Positions 23,777-35,830 of a stretch of 64,000 nucleotides of DNA are shown one piece after another. The first letter of the stretch is position 1; every line of letters begins with the position of its first letter. The position numbers were made by a program, and so were the translations under genes. The stretch comes from Diospyros lotus (lineage: Eukaryota > Streptophyta > Magnoliopsida > Ericales > Ebenaceae), in assembly GCF_014633365.1 (NCBI RefSeq), contig NC_068349.1, positions 30,704,753-30,768,752 on the forward strand. Reading direction: 5' to 3'. The notes beneath the pieces were generated by a model. That model was not told where the DNA came from and ran no database searches. It saw only the letters and a list, made by a program, of their open reading frames with translations.

Positions 23777-24099
23777 GCTTGACGTTGACATCTTCTTCTT
23801 TCTTTGCTTGCTTGTTTTTCCAAAAACTTACAAAATTTTCTCATTTTCGCATTTCTCTTCGAAGGTTGAACGTTACTTACACTAATTAACCTCTCTTCTA
23901 GAGGAAATTGGGTGTCCCTTCCCTAACCTGCTTTAGAGGTGGTTCTTAGAATTGGGGAAGGGGGTTACATCTAACCCCATTTACGTTTAAAGGATATCCC
24001 TCACTCTTTATCAAGGGCAGCCCCTTAAAGATCGCATTAGTTTGCTTAACCGGGAGCTCTAAGTCCCTAAGGATCATGCCCAGTCCTTCTTCTCTTTAT

Positions 24100-24370
24100 C
24101 GGGGTTCAAAGCCTCCCGAGGATTAGATCTGATCCTTTCCTCTTTTGGGGGCCCCCCGAGAATCATATCTGATCCTTTGTTTTCTTTTCTTATTGGAGGT
24201 TCGGGGCCCCTCGAGGATCATATCTGATCCTTTGTTTTCTTTTCTTATCAGAGGTTCGGGGCCCCCCGATGATCACATCTGATCCTTTTTTTTTTTAATC
24301 GAGGGTTCGGGGCCCCCCCGCAGATCACATCTGATCCTTTTTCTTTACTCGAGGTTTTAACCCGCTAACG
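24100..24370. repeat. Tandem repeat block between integrase and the antisense ORF
   Basis: Five degenerate copies of a unit containing TTCGGGGCCCC, then GATCA(T/C)ATCTGATCCTTT. The shared TCTGATCC occurs at 24128, 24168, 24223, 24278 and 24330, so the spacing is 40, 55, 55 and 52 bp. The position beside the 3' untranslated part of a Tat-like gypsy element matches where such elements are known to hold satellite-like repeats. Confidence 0.8.
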
Positions 24371-24479
24371 TTAGCCTTATTTTTTGTCAGGGGTGGTCCC
24401 TTGGGATTTTCTGTTGTGAGGAGCTGAAACTGTTAGGAGAAGAATAAATTTATTTCAAGAGTCATAACAATAAAGAACA

Positions 24480-25465
24480 TTATTGATAAAATTTTCTCAA
24501 ATTTTGCACATGCCAAGCATTTTTTATGGGTGTGCCCTCCACGATTTCGAGTTTATAAGCACCAGGACTGAGGGCTTCCACCACTCTGTATGGGCCCTCC
24601 CAATTAGGTGTCAACTTGTTCGCCTCCCAAGTATTTCGAATGTCTGCTCACTGCAGCACCCAATCTCCAAGCAGGAAACTCCGAGCCTTAACCCTTCGAT
24701 TGTAGTACCTCTCAATATGTCGATTGTAAGCTGCCTGTCGGACCATCACTTGGTCATGAAGTTCATCTAGGAGATCCAAGTTGTTTCTTAGATTATGCTC
24801 ATTGGACTCTGAGTTGAAAAGCTCCACTCGGTGGGTCGGCACCCCTATTTCCATAGGGATTAGTGCTTCTGAACTGTAGCATAAATTGAATGGAGTCTCA
24901 CCAATAGATACCTTTGCCATAGTTCGGTAAGACCATACGATACCTGGTAATTAGTCCACCCAGCTTCCATTCGCTTTATCCACGTGGACTTTTAGGGCAT
25001 GCAGTAAAGTTCGGTTAACGAGCTCGATTTGACCGTTAGCTTACGGATGAGTAACTAAAGTGAAATGTTGCCTTATTCCCAACTCCTGACACCATTCTTG
25101 CACTAATCAATCAGTGAATTGAGTGCCCTTATCTAAAATCAGGACTTTAGTGATTCCGAACCGACACACCACATTCTTCCATAAAAATCGCTTTACTCGT
25201 CGAGCCATAATGGAGGCCACCGGTTCCACTTCGACCCATTTCGTAAAATAATCTATGGAGGCAATAATATATTTAACTTGACCAGCTGTTGGAGGAAAAT
25301 GACCCAAGATATCGATGCCCCACTAAGCAAAAGGGCAAGGTGTTTCCAGATGGGTTAAAGTGACAGCTGGTACATGAACTAGGTTGGAGGTTCGCTAGCA
25401 TCTATCACAGGATCTGACTAGCTACTCTGAATCCCTTGTCATCGTTGGCCAATAGTAACCTTGGC
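24480..25465 (-). pseudogene. Gypsy integrase remnant (Tat-like), truncated
   Basis: Reading the minus strand from 25465 downwards: the zinc-binding end (GYYWPTMTRDSE, then CDRC) at 25465-25395, the catalytic core (WGIDILGHFPPTAGQ, then YFTKWVEVEP) at about 25330-25200, and the C-terminal part (GETPFNLCYSSEALIPMEIG, then RRVKARSFLLGDWVLQ) at 24920-24648. There are in-frame stops and frameshifts between blocks. RT and RNase H, which should lie at higher coordinates, are absent: homology stops exactly where an LTR-like sequence starts at 25466. The copy is dead. Confidence 0.8.
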
Positions 25466-27610
25466 TGTAACACCCAGTGTTATTGGTGTTAGAAAATAGG
25501 GAAGGTTGATAGAAACTTCTAAAAGAGTGCCCTTGAGATAAGTGGATCGATGGAAATAATAGTGCCCTCAGGGATGGGCATTTTGGTAAATTGGGTAGCA
25601 AGACTCAATAAAGGGTAATAGGAAAATTTGGAAAGTATTTCCTAGTTGGAATGAGAATTTGTTGGGAATTATTCTCATTTGTGCAATTGAATGGAATTGA
25701 AGGAATTGTTAATTCTTAAGGGCATTTTGGTAATTTGGAGAATAATTTCATGATGGAATTAAATTATTAAAGAGGAAAATTAATTATAATTTCTTTATAT
25801 GTGAGAAGTGATTTATTTTTCCCTAATTTGGAGATTAAATGTGGTGAAAAATTGGATGGCTTGGATTAATGCTTGGAAGACAAGATTAGTGTCTAGAGAT
25901 AACACTTGCCAAAGTTTTGTCCAAGTAAAATGGTGGGATTAAGTAAATCCAAATATTAATGGAAAATAGTCATTCATGTAATGATGGTGTTGGAATAAAG
26001 AAATTCCAAATGAAAAGGATAAATTGTCATCCATTAATGGTTGGAAAATATGGGATTTAAATAAATAGGAAGTATGAGTGAAATTAGTCAATCTCTTGTG
26101 ATGGCTTGAAAATAGTCAACTAAAATAAATAGAAAATAAATTCTATTTTTGGATTGGAAGACTTGATCCAAGGGTAGAAAACTTGTCTTGATGAAATCAA
26201 AGGTTTGGATTTAAGATGAGAAAAACACATGGATTGTGCTTTCTTGTGTGATTAAGATCTTGTCTTGGAAAGTGAATGAGATCCAAGGGTGGATGTTAAG
26301 CAAGACCTAATGCCATGGATTGTGTTTATTTGGAGGGTGAGGATTTATTCTCACAAGATAATCCAATGGCTAGGAATAGGTTTTGAAGTTATTAGATATA
26401 TAAGGGCAAGTTGTCCTCCAATTTGAGAAAGAATGGAAGATGAGGGGAAAGAAGAAAAAGAAGAGAGAAGAGTTGTCTTCCAAGAAGAGGAAAGAGAAGA
26501 AGAGGAGAAAGGTAAGGAAATATCATATTTTTAGCCATTTAAAGGCTAGATTTTTTCTCTTTATTTATCTTTTAGTAACTTAAGGAGAAGAGTTGGAAAT
26601 GAAGCTAGGAAGTTCTTGAAGCTTCATAGAATGGAAAAGGTAAGGGATGGCCCCATGTGGAGGTGGCATTGCAAGTGGGTAAATATGTTTGATAAAATTG
26701 TTATGTAGCATTTGCATGTAGTGGTTAACACTTGCATGATGTGAATTCTAGTGGACCTATGGCTATATGGAGGACTAGTGATGTGGGAGGAGTAGGTTGA
26801 TGCGTCAAACCTTGGTGAGTTGTGAGGATGAAAGGACCTAGCCTCATTTGCATGCATTTGGCATACATAATCATGGTTATATTCATATTTACATGCATTG
26901 CACTTTTACTGAGCTTTATAACTCATGAGGTTTCATCCTCACCTTGTAGGTTGTTCATATCGTAAGAGGTTGGGAATGTTGCAAGCTTGAAGCCTTGAAA
27001 GTCCTAAGATGCTTTGATGTATTTTTGTGTTGTTAGTTTATGGCTTGTTGAAGCCTAAGCATGTATTGTAACTTTTATGTTGGATAAGTATATGGTTGTT
27101 GACAAGTGTATTTGGGTAAGACTCTCATGGTTCATTGTGGAGCTCAATGGAAAATTTTGAATAAAATTTGGTATGAAGGCTAAAGAGTCAAAATGGAGTG
27201 AAAAATGCAAATTTTTTTGTGTATATTTGGTATTTAATTTCTGGAAAATTTTGGGCTAAGAAGCCCAGAGAAAAAAAAAAGTAGGGAAGGCTGGTGGTAG
27301 CAGTTGGGCCCCGAGCACGCCAACAGGCCCCCTCCAACCAATTTTTTAAAAAAAATTGAAAAATTTGGGATTTTTGGGGCATTTATGGATTAATTTTGGG
27401 CCTCGAAGAAAATTTCAAAGTAAATGGATTTTTCGGGCATTTTGGGATAAATATCGAAATTTTTGAAAATTTAAATTATGAGTTTTTCGTCAAAATTGTC
27501 AAAATCAATGAGTGGTTTGGAAATTGATCAATATGGAGTCCGGTGGAATATTCGAAAGAAGAAGAAATAAATTATTTAAAATTGAATTTTGAGCAAATTA
27601 ATTAGTCAAG
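25466..27610 (+). repeat. LTR-like sequence interrupting the gypsy integrase
   Basis: Integrase homology ends at 25465 and the next bases are TGTAACACCCAGTGTTATTGG, the usual start of long chromovirus-type LTRs and like the ends of the solo LTR at 3273. Non-coding sequence follows for about 2 kb, with long AT-rich and GAAGA-rich parts (26430-26520). The expected copy of the flank TTGGC after a TG...CA end was not found, so the right boundary is a guess. Possibly a truncated or solo LTR. Confidence 0.45.
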
Positions 27611-28780
27611 TGTGATATTGTTAAAGCCCAAACTCTTCAATTCATTTTCCTTAAAGGAGAAGACATTTGGAGATCAAAAGTGCCACTCATCTAATTAGTT
27701 ATTGTTGAGTGGCACATTTCATCCCAATGCTCACAACAGTTTAGTATGGTGTAGGACATTACCCTCACCAAAGGCATTGAGGTGGCATTGCACAATGAGG
27801 ATAGACGAGGCAAGAACCACTACAATTAGGAGCACCATCATTGTTAATTCATAGACTTGTCGCGCGATCATCCCGTATCTATAGTTCTTGGTCCCAAGAC
27901 CATTCCATATATCACACTTTGGGCCAATATGTTAGTGTTGTGTGCCCTAATGCTAGATTTGGATGATGACTAATAGGCTTATAATAAATACATTTATTGT
28001 ATCTTTATATATATTAATAAAAGACATATTAATCATTATTCATAAACTCTCCAATTTGATATATGAATGAGTTCCTAGATCTCTTGTTTGAGAATCTTAT
28101 TTTTAAAATGCTGAGATTGAGTGATAGGATTATCTAGTAACAGGAATTCTTAAATGATTCCTGATCCTTAGATTAATCAGATGGGGACTCTGATTAGTCA
28201 AGTATAGATTAACACAGTGTTTACTACCTTGTTCAATATGAGATACTGATGGGAGGATGGTGTATAACATGCCATATGACATTGGGATGTTTTTAGTAAA
28301 CTTGTGTGTGGTTGTTGGGAAACAACTCATTGAATGTAACGCTGATGACTGGCCATATGGTATTGTGGATAATGGTCATATCCTCTAATTGCAGTTGATC
28401 CTTAGAGTTGAACTAGCACGGTTATTTTGTATATTGGTGTGCATGATTTGCTAATGGACCAAACCATCCGATTGCGAGGTGGAGAGGTTCATCTATTTGG
28501 TTTCGTATTACTGGTATATGAAGATAGGTGATGGGGATAGGATTTGTCACCCTAGTCGTAACTGATATGGTGAATGTCTTATGTGATCTACTGTTAATGT
28601 GATAAGACATTCCCTGGCCAGCGCAGATTAATTATCAAAAAAGGTATTTCATGAAGTGTCATTTAGTCACTTTAATGAATTCAGATACATAGTTACTGAG
28701 TTTGTGAGTTTATCACTTCGTGGCTCTTGCTCAGTCATGATGTTAGGTGATGGAACGGTAATTGTCAATTGTAATAGGTT
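27611..28780. other. Unclassified non-coding repeat-like DNA
   Basis: No gene is supported. TGTTAGTGTTGTGTGCCC at 27930 could be an LTR start, but I found no matching end or target duplication. The short frames here have no recognisable domain. Confidence 0.4.
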
Positions 28781-28789
28781 CTAAAAGAA

Positions 28790-29875
28790 ATGATAGACAC
28801 CTAAGAGGAGGTAAATTGGGTTTTAAATAATTTTTCTTAAAGAGACTTTAAGAAAAAAAAGTTTGGACTTTTTCAAACTAATGCTTCAAATAAATCCTTG
28901 ATAGAAACTGATAAGAGAAATATAGAATAAGTTTTATGCAAGAAAAATGATCCTCTCAAAGATTTAGAAAACTAATGTTTTAAGTATTAAAATTGAAAAC
29001 AAATTAGTAAAGAAAAACTGGAACTTGCGACCGTTGTGAACAGTAATTCGACTATTGTGAACAATAAATTCGACTGTTTTGAACAGTATTTTTCAAAATT
29101 TTCATAAATACCTCCCAAACTCATTTTGAGACATCCAAGTGCTTTCATTGCATATCCAAAGCACTCAAAACTTTCAAACGCTCTCAAACAAAACATCTAA
29201 GCAATCTGAAACTCTCAAAGTATCATTGCACATCCACCAAAAAACTACAAGGTAAAAGGAGAGAAGTTTTTCAAGTTTTCTACGACAAATCTAAACTTCT
29301 CCATTTGATATTATAAATTTATTTAATTATTTATATTTCATTACCTTGTATATTATGTGCTTAATTGCTTATTTATATGTGTCCAAGTGTGGAAAATTAT
29401 TTGTAAACTTTTAAACTATCGTTGTGGATTGTATAGCTTTCTTAACCGTTAAAATCTAGATGAATTTGGTTTCTAAGGTAAGTTAGGGTAGAAACTTTGG
29501 TGCAATGATTGCTTAGAACCCATTGTAATCTATGTGTATATCTAGTTTTCAAGGTAAACTAATGTGAAAACCTTGGTGAGATTGATTTAGTGGAAAGAAC
29601 CCCAAGGGTGGTTAGACCTTGGGAGAGCAGACTAGGTGTGTGTGGAGACACCGAACCACCTAAAATTGCCTACTGACTCATTTTATTTATTCTTGCTATA
29701 TTTTGTGGTTTACATTTATTATCAATCTCAAATATCATTTATCATATTTATCAAATATATATATTCTCTAATAAAATCATTAATCAAGAATATTTATTAA
29801 AATTTAAAAAAAAATTATCACTCAATTCATCCCTCCCTTGAATGGCCATATACCCTAAGGACCAACAACCCAAAC
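28790..29875 (+). repeat. LTR-like repeat
   Basis: The left part contains CCTAAGAGGAGGTAAATTGG and the right part CAATTCATCCCTCCCTTGAA followed by ACCAACA. This is the inverted pairing seen at the two ends of a common class of plant LTRs. A phrase AGACACCGAACCACCTAAA near 29646 also fits LTR R/U5 sequence. No target duplication was found and the ends are approximate. Confidence 0.4.
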
Positions 29876-31440
29876 CTCGATTTCAAGAACTATTCACCAA
29901 AATCAAACCCATATTTGGATTCAATATGGGCTCATGGTTTGATTTGGAAAACGAACAAATCAAGATCTAGGTTTATCGTTCTTGAAATCAAACGCTTGCC
30001 TGTTTTTTCTCATTTATTCTCAAAATCGAACCCAAATTTGGATTTGTGTTCAAGTTTAGATTGAACGATGAACCCAAATTTGGTTGAGAGAAAAAGAAAG
30101 AAAGAGAATGACCTTTATCTTCACTGTTGTATCATCTTTATTGTCGTTATGATGTTGTTGCCATCGCTACAGGATTTCTCCCCTCTATGATGTTCTAGTA
30201 CTTATGGGTGGGACATAAAACCTCCTTGGCCATTGAAAAGAGAAGAGAAAAGAGACCCAAAAAAAAAGACAACTTGAGTTACTTGAAGGAGCTAGAGAAA
30301 GAGAAAGGGATTGAGGGTATTTGGGAAACTAAACAAATTAACAAATACTTTGAAAATATGTGATTTTAAAAGTCAAAAAAAGTTGTTGTCATTTTTTAAA
30401 ATATAGGAGTGATAAAGTACAATTTTATCAAACCATAGGATGATCTATCAAATTTACCCTTTAATAGAGGGAAAAAGAATTTATTAAGTTTCTCAAATCT
30501 TAGTTGAGCTTAAATAAATTTTAATATTTAATAATTAATTTTTAACATTTAATATTTATTAAATTAATCAAAAAGTCATGCGCGACCGTCATCTTACAAA
30601 ATTTAAAAATCTAATGAGTTGAGGAATTAACCTACTCATTGAAGTTTTCCTGATTCTCTGAAGTCCTGCAACTCTAAAAGAAAAAAATCAAACCAAGAGG
30701 TTAAGACTTTTTCAAATCTACCAGCCCTTTATGGAGACTTTGTTTTTTTTTTTTTTTGGTCTTACCAGAAGACTTAGACTGTTTCTTTTTGCACGAATTT
30801 TCCCAAAAATAAATCAAACATCCCAATGGTCATACAGAAAATGAGATTTTGCACCCAATTGACTTCAAAAACCCACAAAAGATAAGGTATAAATCCCACA
30901 TCCACAATTTAGGCTGCTATGTTATGTTTGTTGCAATAAAAACATATTCTATCTATTGAAAAAGAATTCATGAAAAATCCTCTTCAGTATTTGGCTTGTG
31001 TATCTTAAAAATAATTTTTTAAAAATAAAAATTTACTTTTATACGGATGCTAAAGCTAATTTAGCACTTGTACACAGAACTCTACTCTTCTAGTACATCA
31101 ATTGTCTCTATACTGTCACATATATATATATATATATCTATTCTATAATGCCATTGCAACCACTTACCATCATGCCCAACAGTGCATAGAAAAAGAAAAA
31201 AAAAATGAGCTACTAGTAGTCACAACCAACCAAAGAAAACCAATCATCCACAACCACAATGACAAAAATCAGCCATTTCTCAACGACAAAATATAGCCAA
31301 TATCATATGCTAATACACCTAGTCATAGCCCAAAAAACAATAATAATAGAAATGCATGAGATGTACCTGACCTGATCACCTAAGCAATCTCATGCCTATG
31401 TCACACACATGAAAAAACATGCAAAATATCCATTAGGAAG
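29876..31440. other. Intergenic DNA downstream of EBP2
   Basis: No coding sequence supported. Contains T-rich and A-rich runs (30745-30760, 31190-31205) and a TA microsatellite at about 31119-31137. Confidence 0.5.
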
Positions 31441-31568
31441 ACGGAAGATGGCTCTTTAGCATAGGCATGGGCATAGCTTTTAAAATGAAATCCCAGAGCT
31501 CCCTCACTGCCTCTTCATCTGCTCGCTCCACATGCCAGACACAGCATCATCATCACCATCTTTTATCT

Positions 31569-32486
31569 CTATCTCTTCCTCTTCTTGTTTCCGGAGAAAG
31601 CACCTTTGCTAAAACCTCCTATATCGTTTGTAGTCTCAGCAGTATTCTGCTTCCTCAGACCTTTTCTTCCTCCGAACCCAAACTTGGAATCCCTGAATTC
31701 CCTACCCTTCATCTTTTTACCTCCTCCTCTCTTCGACCCCCGTCCTCCACCACCTCCTTGCCTTGACCGACCTCCAGATCGATCTCCAGGAGCCACCCCT
31801 GGCCGCTTCTTATTTGACCTTTCGAATGATTTTCCATCTTCGAAACTCAAACCTATATCAGCATCTTTGTCAGCCCCTGCTGCAAATCCACTCTGCTGCC
31901 TCTGTTTCCGCCATTTTTTCACTGATTCTATCTCCTCCTTTTTCTGTTTTGCCCTCTCCTTGAGCTTCTGGGCCTGAATCTCTTTTGATATCTTTTTAGC
32001 CTCCCTAGCCTTCCTCCTCTCTTCTGCCTCCTCAATATTTCTCTTCTCTGCCAAAAGCCGGCTTTTAACTCTCTCCATGTGAGTATCACTTTTCACCATT
32101 TCGGCGTAATAGTCGGAAGGCCTGAGAAAAGGAAGCCGCACTGACTGAAACTTCACAAGGGCGTGCCTTGTACCTTCCAATGCCTGCGTATAAAAAGCAA
32201 GCTCTCTTGCCAGGTCATCATTCACATCCACTTCTTGCTCCCTACTAATATCAAGGGAAAGCTTGTGCATCCAATCCACATTATCAGGCCAACTAATGTC
32301 TCCAAGTTTATCAAGAAGACCATCCTTGTTGTATATGGCGTTTTTTGCAGGTTCTGTCAACTTCACATCTTCATTTCCATCTTCTGAATCTGATTCTGAA
32401 ACCTCCACATCAAAATCCTCAGCCATATCATCAACATTCATGGCATCAGTGTTCAACAAAACTGGTTCTTTATTGAGTATCACCAT
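31569..32486 (-). CDS. EBP2: rRNA-processing protein EBP2 homologue
   Basis: Nucleolar protein required for early 60S subunit assembly and 27S pre-rRNA processing. Single uninterrupted frame of 305 aa, close to plant EBP2 lengths (about 290-310). An acidic N-terminus (about 15-45, rich in Asp/Glu/Ser) is followed by the conserved EBP2 core: DNVDWMHKLSLDI (about 69-81), ELAFYTQALEGTRHALVKFQ (about 94-113) and LPFLRPSDYYAEMVKSDTHM (about 118-137). A long charged helix (about 138-200, likely coiled coil) leads to a basic Gly/Arg/Lys tail with GGGKK and a terminal NKKRKR that looks like a nucleolar targeting signal. The first ATG gives a full-length N-terminus. The coding region shows no damage, in contrast to the repeats around it. 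Confidence 0.92.
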   Translation of the reverse strand: MVILNKEPVLLNTDAMNVDDMAEDFDVEVSESDSEDGNEDVKLTEPAKNAIYNKDGLLDKLGDISWPDNVDWMHKLSLDISREQEVDVNDDLARELAFYTQALEGTRHALVKFQSVRLPFLRPSDYYAEMVKSDTHMERVKSRLLAEKRNIEEAEERRKAREAKKISKEIQAQKLKERAKQKKEEIESVKKWRKQRQQSGFAAGADKDADIGLSFEDGKSFERSNKKRPGVAPGDRSGGRSRQGGGGGRGSKRGGGKKMKGREFRDSKFGFGGRKGLRKQNTAETTNDIGGFSKGAFSGNKKRKR

Positions 32487-33496
32487 TTAAGTATGCCTGT
32501 CATAAAGGAAAAAATACATCACACCATTATATATAAATCGGGAAGAAAGAAACAACATATGTAGGAGATGAGAGAAAGTGAATTTTCTTTTTCTTTTTTT
32601 TTTTGGGGGGGGGGTGGGGGGGGTTGACTGCTGCTTATCGAAAGCACTTTGAGGTGCTCCCTCAAGATACATAATGACCTCAAGTTCCGAAGATTAATAC
32701 AAAGGAAATGGTTATAAATTGTGAGATGGCAAAAAAATAACAATTGTTCTACATCTTCTGGAAGAGAGCAATATTCCATGCAAGTTAATCTAGCAGAGGA
32801 TATAGCAAAAACCGTATGAGAATCAAGCAAAACCAATTTAAGAGTTAGATATATGCTGCTAGCTAACAAAGCATCAGTGAGCATCTCCAGGAAACAGAAT
32901 CCAGTTTAACAACATGAAAGAAGATGCATGAATTGAAATCCATGCTTCTTCTGACGCCAAACAAGAAAATTTGAAATTAGAAATGAATTCCACAAAATTC
33001 TATGAAGTTCATTCATTCCAAACAGAGTGTAAGATGCCACCTGATGATGTGGTCCATAATCAAGGTTGTCAAATGACAATTCTAAGGCAGATCATTTGAG
33101 GGCTCTTAGGTGAGTTGATTGGAGAAAATCAAAGATCAGAAGAGTTTACCAAAAAGGAAAGAAACCGACTAACAGTTTACACACACACAACAGATATTTC
33201 ACAATCCATAGAGAATGAACAACATATACATTTGTAAGTTGAACCAAATAAAATTGAGGATTTAACTCAAACGACAAGGATAGTTTGTTAATAATTAAGT
33301 GCCAGAAAATTTAAAATTGCTCAAGAAAATGATGGCCTTGGAGTACCAAAAGTAGTAGCTCCATCACAACATTAAACTACAGAAACAATCCTTTAGTTGT
33401 GCAAATCCAACCTCTCCCTAGTGACAGCTCATTCAATGTTTACCCTTACCCTTACTAAGTGAAATCAAGAAAATGCAGTCCATCATTCTAAAAACC
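32487..33496. other. Upstream region of EBP2
   Basis: 5' flank (and possible leader or leader intron) of the minus-strand EBP2 gene. At 32594-32623 there is T11 G10 T G8, a long T/G homopolymer junction. Part of this flank (32822-32930) recurs at 38788-38900. No further gene is supported. Confidence 0.5.
32822..32930. repeat. Segment duplicated at 38788-38900
   Basis: About 110 bp, including GCATCTCCAGG and AATCCAGTTTAACAACAT, is repeated in direct orientation about 6 kb away at roughly 80% identity by eye. The Harbinger-like element and the chromovirus remnant lie between the copies. Confidence 0.65.
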
Positions 33497-33499
33497 TAA

Positions 33500-34468
33500 G
33501 GACCTGTTCTCTTTGTCATTTTCGGGCAGCTTTCTATTTTTAGTTTTTCAAAACACTCAAAACATGTTCTCTCTACTATTTTCAAAAACGCATTTTCGGA
33601 AACAAGAGAAAATTTTATAAAGGAAATAGAAAACAACAAAAAACTGTTTTGGTTATTTCCAGCCAAAAACACAGTGTAAAATGGAAAACGCGGAAAATGG
33701 ACTCCTCCCCCCCCCCCCCCCCCACAAAACATCCTCGCAGACCCGCATCTCTCCTCTCTTCTCTCCAAAACACCCAAATCTTGCAAACGCAGAAACACAA
33801 CACCGCCATCGCCGTCAACCGCATCTGCCACTGCCACCTCGACCACTGTTGTCGACCGCGCCCGCCACCAGCAGTGCCAGCCGCTGTCAGCCGCTCACTA
33901 TCGCTCCCCTTTCATCTCATCCAACATCACTGCCCCCCCTCTATTCGATTGTCAAACGGCCAACCATCGTGCCCGCCACAGCCCACTACCGTCGCCTGAC
34001 AACCCCAGCCACCGCCTATCGCCATCGATCAACAACCCCAAGTCCCCAGCCACCGCTGCCGTTCGAATCGCGTCCTCCCCTTCACCGATCTTCATCTTCC
34101 TTCTGGCTCCTCATCTTCTGTATTTTGTCCTTTTCTATATTAATCTTTCATTTTAATACTAAATTTATTCTGGCTCCTAATTTTTATTTTACTTCCTTTT
34201 GTATTTGAATACTAAATTTGATTTTTCATTTCATTTTTTAAATTTATAATTTATTAATAATTGTTTACAATTTACTTTAAATCAAATTTTTTAAATAAAA
34301 TATCATAAAATAGCATTTTACAAAATTTCAAAACAAACGCGTTTTCTAGTTTCCTATTTTAAGAAACAATTTTTTAGAATGACAAAAGGAACGTGTTTTC
34401 AAAAATCTCAAAACAAACACTCAAAACACAAAACTTGAAACTCATTCAAACATACAGAGAACATCACC
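33500..34468. mobile_element. Non-autonomous PIF/Harbinger-like element (969 bp)
   Basis: The ends are GGACCTGTTCTCT and, inverted, GGTGATGTTCTCT (3 mismatches in 13), flanked by TAA on both sides (33497-33499, 34469-34471). A GG..CTGTT end with a 3-bp TAA/TTA duplication is typical of PIF/Harbinger MITE-like elements. Subterminal sequence rich in TTTTCAAAA/GTTTTGAGA is repeated in inverted form. The core (33690-34110) is GC-rich, begins with a C17 run, and encodes only Pro/Ser/Arg-rich frames. No transposase. Confidence 0.6.
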
Positions 34469-35282
34469 TAAAAGTTTGTTTAATCATAATGCCTTTTGCT
34501 TTCTTTTTCTTTTGGAAATACTATAGAAAAATATGAATCTATCATGTCAAGAGTTTGTACCCCTAACCAGATCCATTGGCCACAGTATCAACCTTAAACC
34601 CAACACAAACCCTATTAACATTCGTGCCTATTGATACCCTCCTAACCAAAAGACAGAAATAGAAAAATTAGTTAAGGAAATGCTCCACAAATCACTCATA
34701 AGGCCCAGCCACAGCCCTTTTGCATCCCCAGTGCTATTGGTGAAGAAAAAAGATGGTTCTTGACAAGTTTGAATTAATTATTGCCAGTTAAATGAAAAAA
34801 CCATCAAGAACAAATTTCTTATCCCACTCATTGAAGACTTGCTAGGTGAGTTAAAACATGCTACCATTTTTTCTAAGCTTGACCTAAGATTTGGTTATCA
34901 CCAAATGCAGGTGAACCCCCTTGACATACCTAAAACCACATTTAGAACCCACCATGACCACTATAAATTCCTTGCCATGCCCTTTGGCCTAACAAATGCA
35001 CTAGCTATCTTCCAATCACTAATGAACCAGATTTTTGAACCATACCTCAAAGATTTCATACTTGTGTTCTTTGATAATATTTTGATATACAAACCAACCT
35101 TTAACCTCCATCTAAAACATTTGAGGACTACATTTGAGATTCTTAAACTCAACCGGTTGTATATTAAAATATCAAAGTGTGCCTTCGCACAGGGACAAGT
35201 GGCCATGACCAATTGGCTAAGTCCTACAACCATTACGGCCTTGAGGGGTTTTTTGGGGCTGAACAACTACTATAGGAGATAG

Positions 35283-35830
35283 GAAATACTGGAACAATTT
35301 ACTCTGATGGGCCTACATGAACTTCCCAGAGCTCACCCATCCTTGAGCTTCCCCAGCTCAAGCACGTTTAACCCGGGAGTTCTTTGCCTACATTCAGCCC
35401 AAAAGATATCCAGCTGGTAATGTTTCATTCCTTACTTATCCTTGATATATACTACCCTTCTCTAGACTCTTGGAGTATTACATTCTCCCCCCCCCCCCCT
35501 TGAGCACATGACGTCCTCATCATGCGACCTTACAACTGGTCCTAGATCTCCCCCCTTTGCATTGCTGATGTGGAATTCGCCTAAGGTGCCTACACGCACC
35601 CCCCTTAGGGACTCAGCGTCCTTACTGAGGTTTGCCCCACCACTGCGCTTAGAGGCTCGGGGGTCTGCTCTGATACCACTTGTAACATCCCGCATCAAGT
35701 GATAGAAAGGACCGAAACAACTTACACTGATGGGCCTACACGAACTTCCCAGAGGGTCACCCATCCTTGAGCTTCCTCAGCTCAAATACGCTTAACTCGA
35801 GAGTTCTTTGTCTACATTCAGCCCAAAAGG
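35283..35830 (-). mobile_element. Cassandra-like TRIM with 5S rRNA-derived LTRs, nested in the gypsy pol
   Basis: Two related segments (35283-35482 and 35681-35830) flank a 198-bp interior. Between interior and right LTR is GCTCTGATACCA (35667-35678), the complement of the 12-nt tRNA-Met primer site, 2 nt from the LTR end TGTAACATCC. The left interior edge is a C13 run (35487-35499), a polypurine tract on the minus strand, next to the LTR end TATTACA. So the element runs on the minus strand. Each LTR carries, on that strand, 5S-rRNA-like AGTTAAGCG and GGATGGGTGACC. Too short to code for anything. Outer LTR ends are missing on both sides. It splits the chromovirus between the RT and RNase H blocks. 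Confidence 0.8.
35735..35806 (-). other. 5S rRNA-like segment in the Cassandra LTR
   Basis: On the minus strand the sequence follows the 3' two-thirds of plant 5S rRNA: GAACTC..GAGTTAAGCG (A-box region, about 35789-35806), then AGGATGGGTGACC (C-box region, 35755-35768), CTGGGAAGT and CGTGT. The middle is diverged. The other LTR copy has the same segment at about 35312-35390. These are the internal pol III control regions of 5S genes; whether they are active is unknown. Confidence 0.75.

Noticed and set aside
24100..24370. CRISPR-like regular repeats
   Set aside because: Plant retroelement context, head-to-tail degenerate units without distinct spacers; a tandem repeat, not CRISPR.
25466..30225. 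Search for a matching right end and TTGGC duplication for the LTR-like insert at 25466
   Set aside because: TTGGC occurs at 26864 and 30226 but not after a TG...CA type LTR end, so I did not define a complete solo LTR.
33496..34208. Pro-rich and Gly-rich frames on both strands
   Set aside because: They span the C17 run inside the Harbinger-like element and show no domain.
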